A stretch of DNA of 64,000 bases from Siphonodentalium dalli. Lineage: Eukaryota > Mollusca > Scaphopoda > Gadilida > Siphonodentaliidae. The notes beneath the pieces are model-generated. The model was not told the DNA's origin and did no database searches. It saw only the letters and a program-made list of their open reading frames with translations. Below, piece by piece: positions 33,417-43,540 of this stretch. Location of the stretch: the NCBI GenBank assembly GCA_032622095.1, contig CP136068.1, positions 114,312,509 to 114,376,508 on the forward strand. Direction: 5' to 3'. The translations under genes were made by a program, and so were the position numbers. Numbering within the stretch: position 1 is the stretch's first letter; every line of letters begins with the position of its first letter.

Positions 33417-34684
33417 ACTAAGTATCAATCTTGAACATACATGTGCATTAGTTGAAGCTGTTTCTTGAATGTCTTGTTGTGATAACATGTACTGGTTACA
33501 CAACTAGCCATTGTATTCAGTTCGTTTGATATCGTAATACTACACAGCATACACACGTACGCACACACATACACACACACACACACACATATGTACATGT
33601 ATGTATGTGTGTGTGAGGGTGTGTTTGTATGTGTCTATACGTAAATGAGTGAGTAATGAATAGGAGTACATAATGTCTAGTTTATATATATATTGAGAAA
33701 TTTGAGTTAGAATTCCATGTTTTCATTATTTAAAAAAAAGAACAAATGTTGTCACTTTTGGGGGAGGGGTTGCTCTTTGGTCACCATAAACATAATTTAT
33801 AACATGTCAATACAGCCATTGTCGGATATTGTTTGCAATATGCCAATGTTTCCAGTAACATATGAAATTATATGAAATACGTAAGGTTGAACAAATGAAC
33901 CTGGTTGAAATGTGACAATTTCGGTGAATCGTCCTTAAATTTTGCTGAGTCATGAAAATTTTGCAGGAATTTCACAATATATTAATGTTATATGGCATCA
34001 TATGTCATATAGCACATGATCTGCACGACAAATATTAATGTTGGTGAAGTTATTAAGTCAGTGGAATAGTCAAATCATCGTTATTTGGAAATTGACATAT
34101 TTCGCAACATTAGGGGGAGGGGTAGCTCTTTGACTACCATCAACAAAATATGAAACATATTATGAAAACCATTTATGAATGTTGTATGCTACTGTTTCCA
34201 AAAACATATGACATGCTATGACATATGCATAAATAAATCAATCGCTGGAGTTGACATGCGACTGTTTGTGTGAATCGTCATAAAATTGTGCTGAGTCATG
34301 CTGATTTCGTCGATATGACGTCATGATAGAAAATGCAACCCAATATATTGTATATACGTATCGTAGAGGGTCACCAGACGGTCCGAATTGACCACAATTA
34401 TATTATATCTGCATGTGTTTAGTTATCCCACAATCACATGTATGATACACAGTAATTGCTTAACATAGACCCTATATTTCAGTGGGGTACCCTATGAAAC
34501 ATACCGAAAAAACAAATTTCTCGTCCACTTTTGGCTATGCAAGAACCGGATCCATAAACTACGATAATTTTCGTATAAGATTGCACTGGTCGCATAAATT
34601 CGCATCGTTGGCGACACTTGACCTCCAGCCCTGCCTAGACTATATTGATGAGGTATGACGTATACACTTTTCATTTCGTTCTAG

Positions 34685-34796
34685 GTTCTCACCATGAATA
34701 GGGAACCGCGCTGGCAAACATCGAATGGTCTTACCCCTCCCGACATTCCACCATGCGGATTTTACGGCGAATTTTGCCTCACCGAAAACCAATCAG
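34685..34796 (+). CDS. Receptor guanylyl cyclase exon 8 (extracellular hinge)
   Basis: It is bounded by CATTTCGTTCTAG and GTTCGG. It encodes residues 341-377, with W followed by PPDIPPCGFYGEFC. In this family a W--G----PPD-P-CGF-G--C segment sits just outside the membrane; the two cysteines (residues 364 and 371) correspond to the conserved membrane-proximal pair involved in coupling ligand binding to the inside. Phase 1 out (G) joins CA of exon 9. Confidence 0.93.
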
Positions 34797-34829
34797 GTTC
34801 GGATATATTTCAATCTTGTTATACATTGT

Positions 34830-34912
34830 CCTAATGGTACGTTCACACACTGACATGTTCGTATAGCATTTGTTCAAGGAACATGTGGTGTCAGAATATG
34901 AACGGCAACATA
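34830..34912. mobile_element. Family G fragment
   Basis: GGTACGTTCACACACTGACA and then GGTGTCAGAATATGAACGG match the left inverted end of the element at 21099-21519. No right end was found, so it is a solo arm or decayed copy, 35 bases downstream of exon 8. Confidence 0.6.
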
Positions 34913-35171
34913 TAAAATGGATAATTAATTTGTTGAATAGTTTATTTGCAAAGTCAACATCGAAGTTGCAACATGCTACAACGTATATACATATATACCA
35001 ACAATACATAACATGTATGTACATCAATAAATTCTTCCATCATAATATATGGCAATAGCAATAATAAAGGCAAATAATGCTAATACATTCAGGAATATGT
35101 TTTCTTAAATGGCATATTATTTATATTATAATATTATACTTGCGTCATGGTAACTTTTTTAAAGGCTTAGT
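34913..35171. other. Intron 8, unassigned
   Basis: A+T-rich sequence between the family G arm and the Harbinger-like element. Confidence 0.4.
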
Positions 35172-36541
35172 AGAGACCTTTCGCATCCTCACGTTTACGA
35201 TTACGAATACGGATAGCTATTCGTAGTCGTAAGTCTATCCGTATGGCCAAAAAGTCCTTTCGCAAAACGACAACGCGTAAGAGTTTTGACGAACACCTAT
35301 CATCATTATTTCGTACCACTTTTAGAACTTAAAGCGCGTGTTTGGTATACAATCCCTTAATACTTCACTTATCGTCTCATTTGCAACAATGCGATAATCA
35401 TGACCTGTTTATTGTCAATTATTCGACCAGTCACAACCTACGACCCGGGATTCTCGTGATGTATTGCGGCAATACAGGTATAAATGTCAGGTCATATGTG
35501 GTGGAAATTCAGTTCGTTGTTATCATGGATGACATGATAGACGTTATGCTGATGGAGGAAGAGGGGTTCCTGGATGTAGACCTCACATCAACCACGACTC
35601 CACCACTTCAAGACCCTTCCAGTCCGCAATTTGATTTCAATGCGATTTCGGCTGCACAGGCCTATCACCTCTTTGGGTTTAGAAAATCCGACATAAGGTT
35701 GATGTGCTCGCTGATGTGCATCACTTCTGATTTGGTACTACCAAATCGAAACAAAGTCGACACGGTAGAAGCGATGTGCATCAAGTGGCTTTTTTGTGTC
35801 AGATATTTGACAAACCGGCAAAATTTCGTTGAACAAAATATTGATAAATAACAGGTTTTGGGCAATGTTATACTATAGTTGACTGTGGTCAGCATTAATA
35901 TTGGGCAATTACTCGATTCTGATAACATGCAGAAGTGGTATTTCAAAAACAAAATTGTTGTTGTTGGAATCTGATGATATGGGGACATCTAATCGGATTG
36001 AGTACCTTTAAATGCCGCATTTGTGCGAGTTGTGTTTTTTAAATTTAAAATAACTGCAAAGAACAAACCTAACAGAGACTGCTGAGCTCTGGTGGTGTCG
36101 GTGGGTGTGCCAACTATTCTTTTGGTAACACCAAATCCATGTCAGCTGTGGTTTTATTGGCGACTGGTTTCATAGTGCACTTATATTACTGCAAAGTTTT
36201 GTAGCGATGACTATCCGTTGTGAATAGCGATCTTATTTCGCGGGAAGCTCGCGATTCACCACGACGAGTACAGTGATTGCCAATCTTAACAGCACACCGA
36301 GGTCATAGCTCAATACAACTGGATGGTTTACATGATATACATATACAGTCTCGAACGGAGTAAAGTGATATAATGCAGAACATAAATTTCAGGTGTTATT
36401 TGAGCTTATTAGAAACCACGAAATCGTAACCGTTATTACGGATAGTAAAATACGACAACGATTAGAAAGTACACAAATGTTGGTGACGTAGTACTCTATC
36501 CGTATCCGTAATCGTAAACGTGAAATTTGCGAAAGGTCTCT
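35172..36541. mobile_element. PIF/Harbinger-like DNA transposon relic
   Basis: Inverted ends: AGAGACCTTTCGCATCCTCA on the left and TGCGAAAGGTCTCT on the right, followed inward by CGTTTACGATTACGAATACG and its near complement. Between them is a frame with Harbinger transposase N-terminal features. The left flank TTAGT and right flank AATG do not give a clean 3-bp duplication. Confidence 0.75.
35342..35851 (+). pseudogene. Harbinger-type transposase N-terminal fragment
   Basis: The 169-codon frame contains HLFGFRKSDIRLMCSLMCI, then VLPNRNKVDTVEAMCIKWL and FVEQNI. The FRF-K-D---L---L--P-------R----VE-LCI-L-R pattern is that of PIF/Harbinger (DDE, nuclear) transposases just before the catalytic domain. 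The frame stops where the catalytic core should begin and no DDE residues follow, so this is a truncated gene. A real start is probably at the internal Met at about 35525 (MDDMIDVMLMEEEGF). Confidence 0.7.
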
Positions 36542-37125
36542 AATGCTCTCTCTTTCCAATATACTTACAGTTAGCAGTGACAACAATCTGAGAATTGTTT
36601 TCTGTTAGGATTTTCCCAGTAATACTTCGGGATATAGATTTCTCGCAGGTCTTTACGTTCTGTACACAAAATGGTATTCATCATAATTCCATAATTCCAT
36701 CTGCATAGCTCCACCGGCTGTTTGTGATTGGTTGTTCTACATTTCAGTAAATAAGTAGCCAGATCAGGGCGCATATATACTAAGAATCGGCTAAATCAGA
36801 TAGAATGCGTTATGTCTGATGAAATATGGCACGGCTTGATGTAAAGATATTTAGATTGCCGAAGAGGCAGACTTGCGTGTTGTTCTATTAATTTCGCTTT
36901 CATGCGTTTCATGTCTGTCGTGCTTAGTGGTGACTGATGCTGCCACGCACTTTCCATATTTACTTCGCGAAGCATTTCTTTGATAAGAAAACCCCCATTT
37001 AGTCTTGTTTTGTAATATGGCATCACTATAATAGAGATACCTGAGTAGAAGGAATACATTCTTAGCTAATTCTGATCCTTCGTGTGATTTACTATAGTTT
37101 TGATCAATATGATATTGCTCCGCAC
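36542..37125. other. Intron 8, unassigned
   Basis: Minus-strand frames here (up to 122 codons at 36851-37219) have no recognised motif, and one runs into the transposon hairpin at its start, so they are not taken as genes. Confidence 0.45.
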
Positions 37126-37478
37126 TTAACCCTTTACCCAACAGAACGGCCATGTGCCAATGCATTCTCTTATATATGCGAGTCGACATAGGTCGCCTCG
37201 CATATATAAGAGAATGCATTGGCTTAAGACATTAAAAATTATAAAATTGATAAAGAATGTAACCAATGCATTCTATATGCGATGCGACATATGGTCGACT
37301 CGCATATATAAGAGAATGCATTGGCACAGGGCATAACTGTAACTATCACAATGTGGTCAAGGAGCCGGTTCCAATGATATCCATATGTGTATGGTTCTAT
37401 TGAGACAGACCGAAGATATTTTAGGCTGTTGAAGCTTTATTTGGCCGGTTTTGGCCGGTTTGTTGGGTAAAGGGTTAA
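37126..37478. mobile_element. Family B TTAA element with two family A hairpins
   Basis: TTAACCCTTTACCCAACAGA at the left faces TTGTTGGGTAAAGGGTTAA at the right, with TTAA borders. It contains a hairpin of the CCAATGCATTCTC type at about 37157-37222 and a shortened one at 37264-37323. GGCCGGTTTTGGCCGGTTT precedes the right end. Its sister is at 52023-52423. Confidence 0.88.
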
Positions 37479-37997
37479 TTTCGATCATTACGGATATCTC
37501 CCCAATTCTGAATGTATAATTTAGTCTGGTGTACTAGAGTTCATTATTGTGATAAATGCAAACATACATATGGTCCTGCTAATTTGTTATGATGTTTTTG
37601 ATGAGTCCTGCTGAATTGCTATGATGCTGGTGGGGAAAATTGTGCTGTTAAGAAATGAAATAATGAACGCAACGCCATAAGTACATATGTACTTAAAACA
37701 TTCAAAAAAAAAAATATTTTAAAATCTTGTAATAATGCCACTGTTGGTTGTCGCAAACTGACCATACTCAAAATGGCTATTCATTTCGTTTTGCAAGCTC
37801 AGTGGCAGCCATGATTAAACTAATACAAAATATATGTTTATGAATGTTTCCTACATGTTTATGAATGTTTCCTTTTGCTCAAATTACTCGGATGGGCCAA
37901 ACATTGCGAAAATGAAAACTTAAGAAAATGAACAGTCACTTTGCCCCACCATATAGCGACAGGACGCACACGCATCAAATCAAATTATCATGGCATC
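37479..37997. other. Intron 8, unassigned
   Basis: A short direct repeat (ATGTTTATGAATGTTTCCT, twice near 37831-37872) and nothing else of note. Confidence 0.45.
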
Positions 37998-38726
37998 TTA
38001 ACCCTCTCTATGCTAAATACTCATTGACGAGTAGTTCCCATTGGGGGAAATGTTCAGATAATAAGTTAAAAAAAAGATCATTGTTGAACTTATTATCTGA
38101 AAATTTCCCACCAATTAATATTAATACTTCAGCACAAATGTGACCCGCCATATCAAATCCAGTCGGAAGTCGGGATTTTTTTTACCCTGTGCCAATGCAT
38201 TCTCTTATATATGCGAGTCGACCATAGGTCGCCTCGCATATATAAGAGAATGCATTGGCCTAACAATTTTTTACAATTTTAATAATATTTTCTTGTATTC
38301 CTTAACATTTTTATAATTTCACCCATACAGAGCCCCAGACAAACATAGAAGAGTCGACACTCTTCTATATGCTTCTATATATGTGTGGGGCTCCATGCAA
38401 TGTAATGGATGTTTTTTATTTTATGTCCTAAAAATTTTCAGAAACATTTATTTAAAAAAAATGATAAAAAAATGTTAGGCCAATGCATTCTCTTATATAT
38501 GCGAGGCGACCTGTGATCGACTCGCATATATAAGAGAATGCATTGGCACAGGGTAAAACAAATCCCGACATCCGACTGGATTTGATATGGCGGGTCACAA
38601 ATATGATCTTTATGACTGTCGTCGGCTAATGTATCATTAACACCCCTCCAAATAAATTTAATAGATCAGTCCAATGTCTGCTTTTATAACTTAATGGGAA
38701 AATCTATTCAGTATCGAAAGGGTTAA
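37998..38726. mobile_element. Family B TTAA element with nested family A copy
   Basis: Left end TTAACCCTCTCTATGCTAAA, right end AGTATCGAAAGGGTTAA. It carries the family B hairpin at 38045-38107 (TTCAGATAATAAGTT arms). The family A element at 38140-38598 is inserted inside it, splitting it into about 140 and 130 bases. Confidence 0.8.
38140..38598. mobile_element. MITE family A, copy 4
   Basis: Full length, from GTGACCCGCCATATC to GATATGGCGGGTCAC, with both hairpins (38192-38258 and 38480-38546). It is flanked by AAAT on both sides, a 4-bp target duplication. The ends read CCAGTCGGAAGTCGGG, a sub-type also seen in copy 6. Confidence 0.92.
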
Positions 38727-39201
38727 CCTTGTGTGATAATAGGAGGTAATATCACTTTATTAATTAGATATTACTATTATGACATTTGTGTCAAGAAAAG
38801 CCTGTTATCGAACTAGGTGAATATCGCTTCAATTTTCCCTTAAACCGAGTAATATTATTTTATGACATCACCAATCCGATTAATATGGTGTTATGACATG
38901 CCTTTAATAAAAATCTACTTCACTGCTAAATAATGTGTATATATCGCTTTTTGTGAGGGTCACTCAGTTGAAAGAGTTGTCAGTTACTATAAGAGGCGAT
39001 CTAATTAATAGATAGGATATTACGTATTTGGTTTGAGAATAGGTCTGATATCAGCACTCGGTAACTTCATATCAGTCTTCAACCTTCGGGCTCAGGCTGA
39101 TGTGGGGTTACTTTGGGCTGATATCAAACCAACCAGGTAATGTCTTCTAAATACTTGCGCCACAAACCTCGATGACGACTCGTGTTTTGCTCTGTTTTCA
39201 G
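38727..39201. other. Intron 8 end
   Basis: Unassigned. CTGATATCAGCACTC followed by CATATCAGTCTTC and AGGCTGATGTGGGG near 39050-39115 forms a weak inverted repeat. Confidence 0.4.
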
Positions 39202-39283
39202 CAACGACGACCGTCGCTGCATCTTTGGCGACTGTTCTGGTGGCAGTCATAATGACGATATCTATAGCCTATTTTGTTATCAG
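39202..39283 (+). CDS. Receptor guanylyl cyclase exon 9 (transmembrane helix)
   Basis: It is bounded by TCTGTTTTCAG and GTAAGG. It completes residue 378 (Ala) and encodes 379-404: TTTVAASLATVLVAVIMTIS then IAYFVI, with the split codon giving Arg at 405. The run of about 24 uncharged residues ending at an arginine cluster (exon 10) is a single-pass membrane helix with basic inside end. Phase 2 out. If the donor is not used the next in-frame codon is TAA, which would end the protein right after the helix. Confidence 0.93.
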
Positions 39284-39800
39284 GTAAGGTATCAAGGCAC
39301 AGTCATAATGACGATATCTATAGCCTATTTTATTATCAGGTAAGGTATCAAGGCGCAGTCATAATGACGATATCTATAGCCTATTTTATTATCAGGTAAG
39401 GTATCAAGGCGCAGTCATAATGACGATATCTATAGCCTATTTTATTATCAGGTAAGGTATCAAGGCGCAGTCATAATGACGATATCTATAGCCTATTTTA
39501 TTATCAGGTAAGGTATCAAGGCGCAGTCATAATGACGATATCTATAGCCTATTTTATTATCAGGTAAGGTATCAAGGCGCAGTCATAATGACGATATCTA
39601 TAGCCTATTGTATTATCAGGTGAGGTATCAAGTCGCAGTCACAATGACCATATCTATAGCCTATTTTATTATCAGGTGAGGTATCAAGGCGCAGTCACAA
39701 TGACAATATCTATAGCCTATTTTATTATCAGGTGAGGTATCAAGGCGCAGTCACAATGACCATATCTATAGCCTATTTTATTATAAGGTAAAGTATTAGA
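39245..39800 (+). repeat. Tandem array of the exon 9 donor region, 10 units
   Basis: The 56-bp unit consists of about 39 bases from the 3' part of exon 9 (CAGTCATAATGACGATATCT through TTATTATCAG) plus 17 intron bases (GTAAGGTATCAAGGCGC). Unit 1 is the real junction. Donors 2-6 read GTAAGG, 7-9 read GTGAGG, and the last is AAGGTAAAG. Units 2-6 are nearly identical to one another, implying recent expansion. Each copy still encodes the inner half of the membrane helix, but no acceptor is duplicated with it, so the copies cannot be separate exons. Confidence 0.95.
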
Positions 39801-39825
39801 TCATGTCATAAATCTCTACACTAAA

Positions 39826-40275
39826 GCTACGCCCGTAGATATCATATTCCACCAGTACAAAACCTGGGAACTTTTTGTTGTTCTGGCACTTTTTATAACA
39901 TTGAACAATTAAGGCAGAGCATATATTTCTTTGTTAATATGTGTTCCTCAATAATCTACTCTACAGTAGGGGTGGTCCCAGCTCGAGATTGTATGGTTTT
40001 TGTTACTTTCTTGAGCCGATATCGCAATAAACATTGAATTAATAACCAGGGAGAAATTGCATGATTGTAAGCGATGCAAAGCAAAATCTCCCACAAAGTC
40101 ACTTAAATCGTGCAACTTCCAGTTTGGACATTCACACGGTGAACTACATTATTAACGAACGCGTATTACATAAGAAATATATTAGATGCTCTGTTTTTTA
40201 CAATGTTATAAACTTCCCTGCATCAAATAGTTCCCAGGTTTTGAACAGGTGGAATATGATCTCTACGGGCGTAGC
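39826..40275. mobile_element. 450-bp TIR element
   Basis: The left end GCTACGCCCGTAGATATCAT through TTCCACCAGTAC and CCTGGGAACT faces AGTTCCCAGGTTTTGAACAG through CTACGGGCGTAGC on the right. Arms are about 50 bases. A related right-end fragment lies at about 56955-57005 (ACTGGTGGAATATGATCTCT). Confidence 0.75.
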
Positions 40276-40329
40276 TATAGAGGACAGATTCATGCCATGG
40301 TCTAGTAAAGGAATCAGGGAGCCAAATGT

Positions 40330-40702
40330 GTTCAATGCATTCTCTTATATATGCGAGTCGACCATAGGTCGCCTCGCATATATAAGAGAATGCATTGGCC
40401 TAACAATTTTTTACAATTTTAATATTTTTTTCTTGTATTCTTTAACATTTTTATAATTTCACCCATACAGAGCCCCAGACAAACATGAGCAGACAACACT
40501 CTTCTATATGCTTCAATATATGTGTGGGGCTCCCTGCAGGGTAATGGATGTTTTTTATTTTATGTCCTAAAACTTTTCAGAAACATTTATTTAAAAAAAA
40601 TGATAAAAAATTGTTAGGCCAATGCATTCTCTAATATATCCGAGGCGACCTATGGTCGACTCGCATATATAAGAGAATGCATTGGCACAAGGTAAAAAAA
40701 TC
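40330..40702. mobile_element. MITE family A, copy 5, both ends trimmed
   Basis: It starts within the left hairpin (TTCAATGCATTCTC) and ends shortly after the right hairpin (GCACAAGGTAAAAAAATCC). The GTGACCC tips are missing. The inner AGAGCCCCA / GGGGCTC repeat is intact. Confidence 0.85.
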
Positions 40703-41474
40703 CAGAGTCGGGGAGCGAGTGAACCGTGGAATGCTAGAGGTGAAGGTAACTGAATAATGGCCTTCACCTGTTACATGTGACACATTATTAAAGGATCAAA
40801 TCTTGTTTATTTGATTTGTGCATCATATCTAAATAATTTAAACTGGCAAATTAATGGGGGAATGGATCTTTGTGAGTGGGAAATTTATTTAACTAGCTGC
40901 TATAGTTCTGTGTTTTTCCAGATAAAATTTGGCTGAGAAACCGAACTGTCCATACTGATTTGAAAATTGGCTAGATCAAGCCAGAATGAATTGTAACTGA
41001 CAAAACACTTAAATAAAAAATCTGAGATTTTATTACGAACATATACATGATGGTAGCGGCCAGACCAGCGTAGCGAGGGGGCGAACATAGGAGGCCAAAT
41101 AAACTTATGTTACAGTTGTTCTACAATAAAAGTCATTGAATTGCAACATAATTCATTTGAATGCACTTGACTGCAATGCAATTACATTATTAGTCTCTAA
41201 GCACAAGACAAACATATGGTGTTTCTACATTGCACTTAAAAGTGTTTTAAAATATTAGTTTTCAAAAATGTTTCACTGTTGTAAAAATAGTAACATTTCC
41301 TGTCCCAGTTCGGGAAAATATAGGAACTTTTAACTTCCGCATTATTCAAAATTTCAAATGATATATTGTACAGGCAAATTGTTCTCCAGTTATTTTACAT
41401 ATGTATTACATCTATCCAGCGTCTATTTCCAAACGTTGTGGTTGTGTGATTTATAAAATAACTTTATCTTTTAG
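40703..41474. other. Intron 9 end, unassigned
   Basis: No bounded repeat or exon recognised up to the exon 10 acceptor. Confidence 0.45.
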
Positions 41475-41565
41475 AAGGAGAAGACAGGTGGAAATGATCA
41501 AACGGATGGTGTGGAAGATTAACCCAGATGAGCTTATGACCGTTAATGCATCTCGTGTTTCGAGG
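41475..41565 (+). CDS. Receptor guanylyl cyclase exon 10 (juxtamembrane segment)
   Basis: It is bounded by ACTTTATCTTTTAG and GTAAGA. It completes residue 405 (Arg) and encodes 406-435: RRRQVEMIKRMVWKINPDEL, then TVNASRVSR. Basic residues right after the membrane helix followed by a W-I---DEL motif are standard between membrane and kinase-homology domain in receptor guanylyl cyclases. It ends in phase 0. Most of the exon's 3' half is repeated in the array that follows; read-through reaches TAG after three codons. Confidence 0.92.
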
Positions 41566-41800
41566 GTAAGATGGTAGAATAACACAGGCGAGCTTATCAC
41601 CGTTAATGCATCTCGGGTTTCCAGGGTAAGATGGTCTTATCACCGTTAATGCATCTCGTGTTTCCAGGGTAAGATGGTAGAATAACCCAGACGAGCTTAT
41701 CACCGTTAATGCATCTCGAGTTTCGAGGGTAAGATGGTAGAATAACCCAGGCGAGCTTAGCACCGTTAATGCATATTGGGTTTCGAGGGTAAGATGGTAT
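41518..41800 (+). repeat. Tandem array of the exon 10 donor region, 5 units
   Basis: The unit of about 60 bp starts near AATAACCCAGGCGAGCTTAT, runs through ACCGTTAATGCATCTCG to the exon end and on into GTAAGATGGTAG. Unit 1 is the real junction (donor at 41566), the second donor is at 41626, unit 3 is shortened, and all five keep GTAAGATGG. The unit length is a multiple of three, but the TAG inside each intronic part would stop translation. Confidence 0.93.
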
Positions 41801-41925
41801 TTACCTTGTAACCCAAGGATCTCCAACCAATGCTGTTTGTGGAACATAGCTGGCCATCCTCAAAATGAATCAATGGGAATATCAATGCTGTAAACATGTC
41901 CATGTTCTGGGACTCCTGGCTGATT

Positions 41926-42170
41926 TTTTAACCCGTTCTTTACCAATGGATTCTCCAATTCAATCAATAAAGTATACATTGAAATGTTTTAGTATTCACA
42001 TGGAAGGGTGTTCAGGAAGGGTAAGCAAACGACAGTCATACAAAAATGATAACCAAAGTTCAGAAGGAATTGTATTAATACTGGGAAATGTTTAGATAAT
42101 AAGTTCAACAAACGACATATGGTCATTTGTTGAACTTATTATGTGAACATTTCCATAGAGAACTACTCGT
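41926..42170. mobile_element. Family B element, right end lost
   Basis: TTAACCCGTTCTTTACCAAT starts it, followed by GGATTCTCCAATTCAATC and, at 42087-42152, the family hairpin with AGATAATAAGTTCAACAAA and its complement. No GGGTTAA right end was found. Confidence 0.6.
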
Positions 42171-42542
42171 GAGCTGTGTATGGTGAAATGAAATATTTTA
42201 CGGTTCATTTATGTATGAAGTAACTTCTGTTTCTACTCTTGTGTCACCATTCTAAGGCGTGCGACTGCTTTCTGCTCTATACTATTATTGTCCTTCACCG
42301 CAATATGGCAACGTCCGACGGCGATTGTTGTTATCACATTGTTCCGAACTTGCGATGTGTGCACTGATATATGGAATTTGTCCGTGAATATAACAGTTTA
42401 TTATATACTTGCCCATGAATTATAAGGTTTTAGCAGTGAAATATAAGTGATATCCCATTAGTGAGTGATATCAGCTTGAAATTTCTGATGTATTGACATT
42501 CATTGGGGGCCATAGGCAAGTAACTAAAGTATATAATAAACA
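42171..42542. other. Intron 10, unassigned
   Basis: Nothing recognised. Confidence 0.4.
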
Positions 42543-42698
42543 GGATATCCACACTTTTCAGTGGATATGGGTTAAATCTCATTCGTGATGACAAAACATT
42601 TGAATTTCCACTCGTGGCTAAAGCCACTCGTGGAAATTCAATGTTTTGTCATCACTCATGAGATATAACCCATATCCACTGAAAAAGTGTGGATATCC
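42543..42698. repeat. 156-bp palindrome
   Basis: The left arm GGATATCCACACTTTTCAGT continues to TTTCCACTCGTGGCT; the right arm is its close complement, ending CACACTTTTTCAG complement and GGATATCC. The turn is CTCGTGGCTAAAGCCACTCG. Hairpin MITE. Confidence 0.85.
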
Positions 42699-42814
42699 TC
42701 TATATCTTTCATTTTGGGTGACATTTGTTAATTTGTGTACATTTGTTGACGAAAAGAGAGTAACTTTCTGTTTGCGTAAGAGTAAGATCATGCACCCGAA
42801 GACTTGCCACACAT

Positions 42815-43175
42815 TCTTTTGCGGGTATTTCGGTATAGATGGCTACAAAGTACCTATAAAATGCACCTGTACCACAACTAATTACATGAGAAGGACAAAC
42901 CATGTAGTTCCACTAGTAGCGATGCTATCAAGATTTGTCAGTAAATAAGTATCTCACAACAATCAATAATACAGGTTTATTTAGGCAATGTGCTAGTAGC
43001 ACCGTTTCATGTAGAACTACCGAAATTTTACTTCTCAGGTCGTTAGCTTTGGTAAACATGCATGTGTTATGCATGTTGCCGTTTATATTCTGGCACCAAT
43101 ATAGTTTTCTATCAGAAAATGCCTGTACAAAACTACAAATGCCGTGCCCTACGAGCTATTGTATGAACCAGCATA
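42815..43175. mobile_element. Family G element, decayed copy
   Basis: TTTTGCGGGTATTTCGGTAT near 42820 and TATATTCTGGCACCAATATA with TCAGAAAATGCCTGTAC near 43080-43135 are the two inverted arms, related to 21099-21519. The interior shares TAGTTCCACTAGTAGCGATG-like text with that copy. Confidence 0.65.
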
Positions 43176-43540
43176 CGCACAGGCTGTAAAACCAAGTAAT
43201 AGTAATGAATTTGAGACGACGACGTTCTCCCAGCCACAGTTAGGATCCGCCCCCAATACTGGTTGCGAAATCATCCATTGAACTGAGACATTATTATTTG
43301 GCGGTTGGATCTTAAAATTCGAATGTTAAATTTTAGACTATATCATTCAAGCTATCTCGTGTTCCCACACATACCTTGGAACTTCACAAGCATGTCTGCA
43401 GATGAGAACATATCATTGACCATCTGTATTAACCCATTTCACCACTTATTGTGGTATTTGAGTATACATGAAGCCACCGACCCGCCCGACTCCTCATATC
43501 CACCACAGATCAATTCTACAGTTATCCTTTACAACGTGCG
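43176..43540. other. Intron 10, unassigned
   Basis: Nothing recognised between the family G copy and the TIR element. Confidence 0.4.

Larger units (their letters stand above)
29006..34635. mobile_element. 5.6-kb foldback element with long inverted arms
   Basis: 29006 to about 31274 is nearly the reverse complement of about 32373-34635, with arms of about 2.26 kb around a unique centre of about 1.1 kb. The outer tips are GGCAGGGCTGGAGGTCAAG and its complement. Both arms contain the same CATATG-rich spacer, a microsatellite and the C-terminal half of one gene; the centre holds the N-terminal half. Small indels differ between the arms (for example, 48 extra bases near 33025). No clear target duplication; both flanks have TATATT. 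Its right tip is 49 bases before exon 8. Confidence 0.85.

Noticed and set aside
36796-37219. Overlapping minus-strand frames of 87 and 122 codons
   Set aside because: One begins inside a transposon hairpin; no recognised domain in either.
39284-39800. Possibility that repeat units 2-10 are alternative membrane-helix exons
   Set aside because: Each unit has a donor but no acceptor of its own, so they cannot be spliced in as separate exons.
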